DNA from: Terriglobales bacterium
GTDB lineage: Bacteria > Acidobacteriota > Terriglobia > Terriglobales > Acidobacteriaceae
DNA: 64,000 bases
NCBI GenBank assembly: GCA_025934735.1
Contig: JAICWP010000008.1
Location: 1-64,000 of the forward strand
Reading direction: 5' to 3'
The notes below the pieces were generated by a model, which saw only the letters and a list, made by a program, of their open reading frames with translations, searched no databases and was not told the origin of the DNA. A program made the translations under genes and the position numbers. Positions 1-6,360 of this stretch are shown piece after piece (the first letter of the stretch is position 1; each line of letters starts with the position of its first letter).

Positions 1-372
1 GCTCAGCATCAATGTCTCGCAGACGTGTTGCCTACGCTGTATCCCATCAGTCGTCCCAAATGGGGCAAAAATTCCTCTGTTCGAATAAGAGTTGTCTTGC
101 GATGTGAAGTCGCTGGGCCTAGCCAAACGGGCGCCTGCTGGACGCTGGATAGGCTGTAACTGTTTCCACTTGTAAACTGCTTCGCAGGAGCGACAGCCTA
201 CCGCCCCACTACCACGTCCCGCCGTGTCTCCGACGGACAGCCGCCAGACCCACGCTCCTCTGTCGCGCAAGCGACCAGCCGCCCTGCTTCCATCCCGCTA
301 TTCCCTCATGCCCCGCTTGATGGGTTGCCCGAATCACCGGATTCAAGCCTTAGCGTGTACCACGTAAAACTC
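1..372. other. gene-free stretch at the window edge
   Basis: No convincing reading frame, RNA gene or repeat is seen here. The bases are C-rich with short runs of stop codons in all frames. It lies downstream of the leftward cargo genes of the mobile element. Confidence 0.5.
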
Positions 373-690
373 TTACAGGTCGGCATCACTGCTCATGGTT
401 CCAGAAGCGCCAGCGTCGTCTGACGACAGTCCACCCGCGAATCGTGCGATAGCGTCACGGCATCGTTGGCTCGCATCATCCACAGATGTGAAGGCTTGAG
501 CCTGAGGCAACGGTGTCTGTGGCTCGATTTTGCCCTCGCGTCGGTTCTTCCGATGGAGCGCGACGTGGCAGCGATTTGAGCACGCCGTCCTCTGGCGACC
601 CTTCAACGGCGTCCCGCAGATTGGACAGAGTCGCGGTCGCGGTTTCTGCGCCCGTGACGCAAACTTCAGTGCTTCCTCGAATGTCGGCAT
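373..690 (-). CDS. small zinc-ribbon protein of the mobile element
   Basis: The product is 105 residues. Residues about 22-40 hold CPICGTPL, then CSNRC, a C-x2-C ... C-x3-C pattern that should bind one zinc. It is followed by a basic stretch (HRKNRR) that could contact nucleic acid. The C-terminal half is Ser/Ala/Asp-rich and probably disordered. It is the last gene of the leftward cargo run, downstream of the Spo11-like gene. The start has a GGAGG-like site about 7 bases upstream. No function is known to me; a DNA- or RNA-binding accessory protein is an inference. Confidence 0.6.
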   Translation of the reverse strand: MPTFEEALKFASRAQKPRPRLCPICGTPLKGRQRTACSNRCHVALHRKNRREGKIEPQTPLPQAQAFTSVDDASQRCRDAIARFAGGLSSDDAGASGTMSSDADL

Positions 691-829
691 GTCTCCTCCC
701 TGCCATTCTCTCCCCTTGGGGTGTCTGGGTGCCCGATTTCGCGGTTACGAGGCTTCAGCCCGTGCAGCGCAGCGCCGTCACGCCCAGACTATTTCTGGTC
801 TTGACCGAAAATAGTGCTACGAAAGTTCG

Positions 830-1747
830 TCACACCGACTCCGACTCAGCAGCCAGCCGTGCTTTGATTTCGGCGCGGTCAGCTTCGGTCATCTCCTTGC
901 TCAACTCCCAGCCGTCCCTGTCATCTATGATTGCCTCGTCGTTGACCGCGAGTTCCACGCGCTCAATGAGCACCTCGGCGGGCAGACCATCGACCTCAGC
1001 CGCCGCGTTCCCATATTGTGCGACAAAGGCGTCCCTTTTTGCTTTGAACCCAGACCCACCCTTCTCATCCTCCTCAACGTCGAGCGGCAGGATTCCGTAC
1101 TTCCCGATGTCCTCAGGGAGGATTCCGAGGCGTGGCGCGAACTCAACAAAATGATGCTTCGCAGGATTGCCGAGAAGGTCGAACATCCTGAACAGTCGTT
1201 CCCTCGCGTCCCTCTCTATCTCATGCCCGTGCGGGTCGTGGTCACCGAGGTAGAAGATCGTGATGTTCTTGTGAACGTCCATCAAGTCTTTCGCGGTCTG
1301 GTGAATCGCGGTGAAACTGTTGAATCCGTGCAGCGGGCGCAGAACGATTTGATACTCACGACAGATGCCTTCGAGGATGGAGACAATCGCCATCTTCTCG
1401 ACCCACAATTCGACGTAACTGGATTGCAATTCCCAGAGGTTACGTCTATAGAACAGCGGTGCTATTTCCGCGAAGTCACCGATGTCCCTGTAGCTCACTG
1501 TCTGAAGTGGCTCTCTCCCCCCATCAATCACTTTGCCTAACAAATCCTTCGGGATGTCACCGTCCCAACGTGCGTCTGTCAACTTGGCGACGAGGCTGCG
1601 GTAGCTCGCTGGACTGTTCTCGATGATGCCGCGAGAAATCAATTCGTAGTAAAGCCTGCGGATGGTCAACGGGTATTTCGATGCGGTGAGGATGTCGCAT
1701 GTCCTCTCTATAATCTCCACCGTCTTAGCTGCTTTGCCTCGGCCCAT
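830..1747 (-). CDS. free-standing Spo11/topoisomerase VI-A-like protein (Mini-A type)
   Basis: The product is 305 residues from the ATG at 1747, chosen because AAAGGGGAAC lies just upstream; a longer frame begins at 1795. Residues 28-34 (TIRRLYY) match the catalytic-tyrosine helix of the winged-helix 5Y-CAP domain of topo VI-A/Spo11, with Y33 or Y34 as nucleophile. A Toprim domain follows: the acidic Glu is E117 in ELWVEK, and the DxD pair is D169 and D171 in LGDHDPHG. All residues needed for metal-dependent DNA cleavage appear present. No topo VI-B ATPase gene is next to it, and no Wadjet JetABC genes are seen, so it fits the lone Mini-A class described from mobile elements. The true activity is unknown. 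Confidence 0.75.
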   Translation of the reverse strand: MGRGKAAKTVEIIERTCDILTASKYPLTIRRLYYELISRGIIENSPASYRSLVAKLTDARWDGDIPKDLLGKVIDGGREPLQTVSYRDIGDFAEIAPLFYRRNLWELQSSYVELWVEKMAIVSILEGICREYQIVLRPLHGFNSFTAIHQTAKDLMDVHKNITIFYLGDHDPHGHEIERDARERLFRMFDLLGNPAKHHFVEFAPRLGILPEDIGKYGILPLDVEEDEKGGSGFKAKRDAFVAQYGNAAAEVDGLPAEVLIERVELAVNDEAIIDDRDGWELSKEMTEADRAEIKARLAAESESV

Positions 1748-1791
1748 GTGTTCCCCTTTCGCTACAGCGTCCCGTGTCGCTCCGCAGAACC

Positions 1792-2655
1792 TCACATGTG
1801 CTCACCCATTTTCTTTTCCGTGACGCATTCCATCCACTGGTAGAACGTCGTCCACATAGAACAGGTCGAGTCGTCTTGCCGAACGATGCCCAGACCGATA
1901 TGGTCGCCGTGGGAGGTGAGTAATGCGAGCGGTGTACGCTCCCAGCGGAATAGCAAAGTATTTCCGAAGTAGTCGCTCGTTCTCCTCGTGACATCAAAGA
2001 GGTAATTTCGCAGGCCGATTGTCACTATCCAGCAGACACGCGGGTTGTCATGCTCATCACTCGTAATTCCTTGATGGGGGGAGATTGTCACAGGGACATA
2101 ATCCCGACAGAACATCTCAACCGCCATCTCGAAGTCCGAGGCGAGGTCGCAGTCTGGGGCTGTGCCTATGATGTAGTGCTGAAAGATACAGACCGCCGCG
2201 ACGAACTGAGCTTCGTCACTGGCCCGCTTCTTCGCTGCTTCCTTGGACTCACGTTCGAGCCGCCGCAATTCCTTCGCAGTCAATTTCTGTGGACCGAGAG
2301 TCGTTCCGACAGGCGTCATTCCGACAGGTGTCACTAGCGCGGTGGCCTCAAGCGGAACGACTGCAGGCGTAACGACGGACGACACCTCCAAATGGTCGGG
2401 CGTGAATGCGATAGCGGGCTCCTCATTCCGAGGCTCTTTCACTGTCGAGACAAGCAAATCTTTCCGCTTCAATCCGAGCAGGCGGGCGAGGTCACCCAGG
2501 GCGTTATCATTCCATCGCCTGTCGCTCGGGGTGGACGGCGTAACAAAGGTCAAGGTCTTATCGCCGTCGTCCCGCTTCCAGACGCGGTGACGTTTCTGTC
2601 GGGCCAACTCGAATCCCTGCCGCCGCAGGACGTTATCAATTGCTTGGGTCGCCAT
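1792..2655 (-). CDS. unknown mobile-element protein with HicA-like N-terminal domain
   Basis: The product is 287 residues from the ATG at 2655, which has GAGGTG upstream; the open frame extends to 2742 without a better start. The first 65 residues (DNVLRRQGFEL, then KRHRVWKR with H23, then STPSDRRW) resemble the small dsRBD-like fold of HicA mRNA interferases, including a histidine in the usual place. A Pro/Thr-rich linker with the short repeat VTPVG/MTPVG follows, then a Lys/Glu helix and an unrecognised C-terminal domain of about 120 residues. It ends 44 bases before the Spo11-like gene, so both are probably translated from one message. No HicB antitoxin gene is recognisable beside it. Toxin function is not established. 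Confidence 0.6.
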   Translation of the reverse strand: MATQAIDNVLRRQGFELARQKRHRVWKRDDGDKTLTFVTPSTPSDRRWNDNALGDLARLLGLKRKDLLVSTVKEPRNEEPAIAFTPDHLEVSSVVTPAVVPLEATALVTPVGMTPVGTTLGPQKLTAKELRRLERESKEAAKKRASDEAQFVAAVCIFQHYIIGTAPDCDLASDFEMAVEMFCRDYVPVTISPHQGITSDEHDNPRVCWIVTIGLRNYLFDVTRRTSDYFGNTLLFRWERTPLALLTSHGDHIGLGIVRQDDSTCSMWTTFYQWMECVTEKKMGEHM

Positions 2656-2665
2656 CAGTGTCACC

Positions 2666-2980
2666 TCATGCCCGTGCTGGCTCGTTAGCGTAAATCTTGG
2701 TGCCAGACGGGAACGTGATGCAGCTTGCCATTTCGTCAGCACTCATGGTGCCGCTCTGGTGCAATGCCTCGGCCACACTAGCGAAGATTTTGTCGTAGTT
2801 TGACTCGCTGATGATTGCGTCCACGTCGAGCTTCATGGTCCGCACCATGCCCGTGAGCTCCTTCCATTTGTTGTCCACGATGAGCATCCAGCGTTCGCCC
2901 ATAATCATGTGGACATGAAACCGCGACTGTGCCCGTTCGTCCTGTCTGGTCTGGATAATTTTCATCGTACTTGTTGCCAT
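2666..2980 (-). CDS. hypothetical protein of the mobile element (104 aa)
   Basis: Starts at the ATG at 2980, behind TAGGAGGAACATC, a textbook ribosome site; the open frame runs on to 3106 without one. The protein is a soluble mixed alpha/beta chain with no cysteine pair, membrane segment or motif I recognise. It ends 10 bases before the HicA-like gene, whose ribosome site overlaps its end, so the two are translationally close. Function unknown. Confidence 0.6.
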   Translation of the reverse strand: MATSTMKIIQTRQDERAQSRFHVHMIMGERWMLIVDNKWKELTGMVRTMKLDVDAIISESNYDKIFASVAEALHQSGTMSADEMASCITFPSGTKIYANEPARA

Positions 2981-3047
2981 GATGTTCCTCCTATGTCGGC
3001 CCGCCGCTCTCTCTCTTTGTGTGTCGTGTGCTTTCGCACGAAGTGCG

Positions 3048-3440
3048 TTATTCTTCAAGCGGAACGACGCTCTGCCTCGGATACGCCTCGGGTCCGAATT
3101 CGGCAACCCGCTCCCGATAGAACTCCGTTCGTGATGCCCACGCCTCGGTCAATGCGGCCTGCAATTCACTGTCGCTCGGCTCACCGAGAATCTCGATGGC
3201 GGGGTAGGCGGTAAGCCTGTCCTCGACGATGGAGAGAATCTCGAAGTAAGGCCCGTGTGCTTGGGCTTCGTCGAGAAGATTCTCAATTTCCTCCTGGTGG
3301 TCCTGCGATACCCGCTCGACTTCGCCGTTCTTGTCGAGGAAGAAGATATGATTCTTGCCTTCCTCTGCTGATTCGACCAACTGCTTCAGCCGTCCAAATC
3401 CAATCGGCTGATTGAGTGCCGCTCCTGTTCCCGTATTCAT
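3048..3440 (-). CDS. hypothetical acidic protein of the mobile element (130 aa)
   Basis: Starts at the ATG at 3440 behind GAGAGGAACATT; the upstream open frame to 3497 lacks a ribosome site. The chain is acidic and Glu-rich, mostly helical in appearance, with no signal peptide or membrane segment. It uses the same GGAACAT leader as the next gene. No family recognised. Confidence 0.58.
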   Translation of the reverse strand: MNTGTGAALNQPIGFGRLKQLVESAEEGKNHIFFLDKNGEVERVSQDHQEEIENLLDEAQAHGPYFEILSIVEDRLTAYPAIEILGEPSDSELQAALTEAWASRTEFYRERVAEFGPEAYPRQSVVPLEE

Positions 3441-3493
3441 AATGTTCCTCTCTTTTCTGCGGCAAGCCGGCACCGCTCCGAAATTGACACGTT

Positions 3494-3724
3494 TCACTTC
3501 ACTTCACGCTGGGATTGCGTTTGGCCTATCGGCCCGCATCGCCCCAGGGTTGGGGACGCACCGTGGAAGGCTGCAAGACACAGCCAACTCGGTTGTCGGG
3601 GCGCTCGGAACTGCTGAACGCCCGCTGCTTGATGCGATTGATTGACTCGCAGTGCCAGGAATTTTGCCGTAAGTGTACTTGAAGGTGGTGAACTACCCGA
3701 CTGCAGGTTTGGATTCGTTGCCAT
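3494..3724 (-). CDS. small hypothetical protein of the mobile element (76 aa)
   Basis: The ATG at 3724 has AAAGGGGGAATTC upstream, a strong ribosome site; the frame is open back to 3856. The product is rich in Ser, Gln and Pro, with no recognisable domain. It is first in the run that continues with the 130-residue protein 53 bases downstream. It could be a real small gene or chance coding; the ribosome site favours a gene. Confidence 0.45.
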   Translation of the reverse strand: MATNPNLQSGSSPPSSTLTAKFLALRVNQSHQAAGVQQFRAPRQPSWLCLAAFHGASPTLGRCGPIGQTQSQREVK

Positions 3725-4304
3725 GAATTCCCCCTTTTTGCCCATTTTCTGGGCCACATCTGGCTTGGTTGCCGAACCACCGTGGACTAGTGAGTCCCGT
3801 TTTGTCTCGGTTGGTAGGTCTGACGCTTGGTCAGACCGTTCTTGATGTAACTTCACACTACCAAATCCGCACGCACGGCGCTATGGCCTAAAGGTCACAT
3901 GAGCGGTGTTACTACTTATCGAGGAGTGCGAACTTTGAATCGTTCTCCTCGATTGTGAAAAGTTGTTTCTCCATGTTTCCTCATCTGCGGCAGTCGATGC
4001 CGCGCCATTTCACAATCGTGAATTTGGGCCGCCGCTCCTGAATTAGTAATTGCTCGAACGCTTCACTCACTGGGGAATTTCGTTGTGCGTTTCCGCCGCG
4101 TCTCGGTCAGCAGTCTTGCCTTGCGACGAAGTCGTGACCGAAAACATCCGCGACCAACTTCAACCACTTGTGACGACGGAATGAGAATGAAGCTCCGCTG
4201 TTGCCGCCGAGATCGCCTGCTGTCACAGGCAGTTTAAGCATATGAGGAGCCCGAGTGGGAGCCGACTCGTCCTTTTATAAATCCCGACTCCCGCCTTGTT
4301 TGCC
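3725..4304. other. 580-base intergenic region of the element
   Basis: No supported gene lies here. It separates the excisionase-like gene from the rest of the leftward cargo run. It contains the 11-base inverted repeat listed separately, and CGGTCA/TGACCG at about 4105-4140. It may hold the promoter of the cargo operon or integrase/excisionase arm sites; this is inference. Confidence 0.4.
3950..4018. repeat. 11-base perfect inverted repeat with 47-base spacer
   Basis: CGATTGTGAAA at 3950-3960 is exactly complementary to TTTCACAATCG at 4008-4018. The spacing is long for a terminator. Paired sites of this kind can be operator half-sites or recombinase arm sites. The position, in a gene-free part of an integrative element upstream of the cargo genes, suits either role. 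Confidence 0.45.
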
Positions 4305-4508
4305 TCACGCCTGCTCTTGTTGGCGAAGCCACGACTCGATAGTGCTTGCCCGATACCTGTAGACTTTGCCCAACTTGATGGCAGGAATCTTGCCCGCCCG
4401 TGACTGACGAACAACAAACAGTCGGGAGACGCCGAGCAGAGTGGCGACTTCTTCAGGAGTTAGAAGTTGCTGGGGGTGTTGCTGGATTGGGGGGCGATTG
4501 TCATTCAT
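4305..4508 (-). CDS. excisionase-like MerR/AlpA-type HTH protein
   Basis: The product is 67 residues. LLTPEEVATLLGVSR forms a winged helix-turn-helix of the excisionase family (DNA-binding domain, excisionase type), followed by IPAIKLGKVYRYR, the usual wing, and a C-terminal WLRQQ helix. Start ATG at 4508 follows AAGGAAAGGGCG. It diverges from the integrase gene across about 395 bases. Known members bend attachment-site DNA and steer the integrase toward excision, or regulate int; that role is inferred here from family and position. Confidence 0.75.
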   Translation of the reverse strand: MNDNRPPIQQHPQQLLTPEEVATLLGVSRLFVVRQSRAGKIPAIKLGKVYRYRASTIESWLRQQEQA

Positions 4509-4903
4509 TCACGCCCTTTCCTTGGGCTGTCATTCATCGAGTGCCAGCTTCCGTTACGCCGCAGCATCTTTCTCAGGTGCGTGCTGCTTTGTGTCCCTCG
4601 GTGACTCCCAATAACTACATTATATAAATTTCAGGCGAAAGGTGCAATGACAAAAAGTGTCAAACACTGCTCCAGTCAAGGGTTTCAGCGTTTCTTAGTA
4701 CCACAAAGTTCTTGACCTGCCAATGAACCTCTGGCATTCTTGGACTGCATCAAGAGCAGGCCGGACACGCTCCGACCTCTCCAACCGAGACCAAGACGGG
4801 ACACGCAGTCAGTCCACGGTGGACGGGCACTAGCCCAGATGCGGCGGCGACGAGGGCCGCAAACGGAAAATCCTCTACAACCTGACACAAGGGGAGAGGC
4901 GAC
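4509..4903. other. divergent intergenic region between xis-like gene and integrase
   Basis: No supported gene. This 395-base gap should hold the promoters of both divergent genes. An AT-rich patch near 4608-4640 (ACTACATTATATAAATTT) is the most promoter-like sequence. The last bases, AAGGGGAGAGGCGAC, are the ribosome site of the integrase gene. Confidence 0.4.
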
Positions 4904-6127
4904 ATGTCCCAGCAAGGGGAACTCAAACAGATTAACGGTTCGTGGCTCGTCCGTTATTACGACGGGAAGACACGGAAGATGAAGAAACTCGGGAGGGTCA
5001 CAGACTACCCGACGAAGGACGACATCTATTCGGTCTTTCAAGAGTTCATGAGCGGAGTGAACAAGCCGAATTTCCATCCGACCGTCGGGACGCTGCTTCG
5101 CGACTTCGTCCTGAATGCGTACTTCCCCAGCCTGGATGGCTCGCTGCGTGGCTCGACATTGCGAGGATACAAAGCTATCTGGCGAAATCATCTCGAACCT
5201 CGGCTCGGTCATCACCGCGTCAGGGACATCCGCGTCTTTGATTGTCAGAAAGCGATGGAGTCAATCATCACGGCGAACCCTGAGTTGAAGCAAGCGACGT
5301 TGTCCCGTATCAAATCTTTCATGCGTGAAATCTTTGGTCAGGCGATCCGCCTTGGCCTGCGTGATGGCGATGTCAATCCGGCATCGGGTATCAAAATTCG
5401 TTGTGCGAACAAGAAGGGCAAGACGTTCGCGTATTCGCTCGACGACATCAAGGCTCTCCTCGCTGCTTTAACCGAACCGAGTCGAGTGCTGATGGCCGTC
5501 GCAGCGTACTCGGGTTTACGCCGTGGCGAGATTGTTGGCCTGAAGTGGGGAGATTATGACGGCAAGGTCATCCACGTCCGCCGCAACATCTGCTTTGGTC
5601 AGAAGGGCGAAATGAGCGTGGAGCTTCCAAAGACTGAAGCATCTGAGGCTCCAGTTCCCGTTATCGCTCCCTTGCGGAACATCCTCGATGGGCGGAAGAG
5701 TAGGGCTGAAGTCACCGATGGCTGCTGGATATTCCAAGCGGGATTCACGCGCAAGAAAGACCATCCTCAGTCTTTGCTCGATGCTGCGAAGTTGACGCCG
5801 TTGTCGCCAGCGAACGTCCTTCGTGATGTCGTCTTCCCAGCTCTGAAGAAGGCAGAGATTGAGTGGCTGGGCTATCACGCCTTCCGTCGTGGTCTGGCAA
5901 CGAACCTTCGTGCTCTCGGAGTCGATGACCTGACGATTAGCGAAATTCTGCGGCACAGTGATGTCTCTGTCACCCGCCACAACTACATCAAGCGGGTCTC
6001 TGAGAAGAGTGTCGAGGCGATGGACAGGCTTGAGGCGGAACTCTGCAAGCCCGTGCAGTCTGTTCGCATAATCGGCGGAACCAAGGGTCGAAAAGCTGAT
6101 GATGTTCTTCCCGTCAGCAGTGCCTGA
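4904..6127 (+). CDS. tyrosine-family site-specific integrase
   Basis: The product is 407 residues, normal for phage or genomic-island integrases. It has an N-terminal arm-binding region (about 1-60), a SAM-like core-binding domain (about 60-160) and a C-terminal catalytic domain. Catalytic residues are visible: R206 in SGLRRGEI, H325 and R328 in YHAFRRG, H351 in ILRHSDV, and the nucleophile Y361 in RHNYIK. ATG at 4904 is preceded by GGGGAGAGGCGAC. It catalyses insertion and excision of the element, most likely at the adjacent tRNA-Thr gene. All catalytic residues are intact. Confidence 0.93.
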   Translation: MSQQGELKQINGSWLVRYYDGKTRKMKKLGRVTDYPTKDDIYSVFQEFMSGVNKPNFHPTVGTLLRDFVLNAYFPSLDGSLRGSTLRGYKAIWRNHLEPRLGHHRVRDIRVFDCQKAMESIITANPELKQATLSRIKSFMREIFGQAIRLGLRDGDVNPASGIKIRCANKKGKTFAYSLDDIKALLAALTEPSRVLMAVAAYSGLRRGEIVGLKWGDYDGKVIHVRRNICFGQKGEMSVELPKTEASEAPVPVIAPLRNILDGRKSRAEVTDGCWIFQAGFTRKKDHPQSLLDAAKLTPLSPANVLRDVVFPALKKAEIEWLGYHAFRRGLATNLRALGVDDLTISEILRHSDVSVTRHNYIKRVSEKSVEAMDRLEAELCKPVQSVRIIGGTKGRKADDVLPVSSA

Positions 6128-6237
6128 GTGATATTCTCAAGATGGCTGACGGCACAGAGCGGCGGGAGCCGTTGACGTGCCGATAGCCCTCGGAAATGGG
6201 ATCCAGATAGGCAACAAAATCCCCGTAAGTCATTGAG

Positions 6238-6313
6238 GCCGAGATAGCTCAGTTGGTAGAGCAGCTGATTCGTAATCAGCAGGTCGCCGGTTCAAGTCCG
6301 GCTCTCGGCTCCA
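6238..6313 (+). tRNA. tRNA-Thr (anticodon CGT)
   Basis: A 76-base cloverleaf can be folded by eye. The acceptor stem is GCCGAGA/TCTCGGC with discriminator T and encoded CCA. The D arm is GCTC/GAGC, the anticodon stem GCTGA/TCAGC with loop TTCGTAA giving anticodon CGT (reads ACG, threonine), and the T arm GCCGG TTCAAGT CCGGC. It is the likely target gene of the element to its left. Confidence 0.95.
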
Positions 6314-6360
6314 GTCCTGCCCATTTGCTGTCCCCACCCTCCTGCAAATAATCTAGTCTC

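Larger units (their letters stand above)
1..6237. mobile_element. right end of an integrative element next to tRNA-Thr
   Basis: A tyrosine integrase gene ends 110 bases before a tRNA-Thr gene. Leftward from it run an excisionase-like HTH gene and six small genes, all on the minus strand, most with the same strong AGGAGG-type ribosome site. This layout (int, divergent xis, cargo operon, tRNA) is that of a tRNA-associated integrative element or prophage remnant. The left end is outside the window and no second att copy was found inside it. The integrase lies on the 5' side of the tRNA, which is less usual than the 3' side. No phage structural, conjugation or replication gene is visible in this part. 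Confidence 0.75.

Noticed and set aside
830-1747. Possible JetD of a Wadjet system
   Set aside because: The Toprim domain is similar, but no JetA, JetB or JetC gene is nearby and the N-terminal RLYY helix fits topo VI-A better.
4685-5215. 176-residue minus-strand frame over the integrase start
   Set aside because: It is antisense to the well-supported integrase gene, has no ribosome site and shows no domain.
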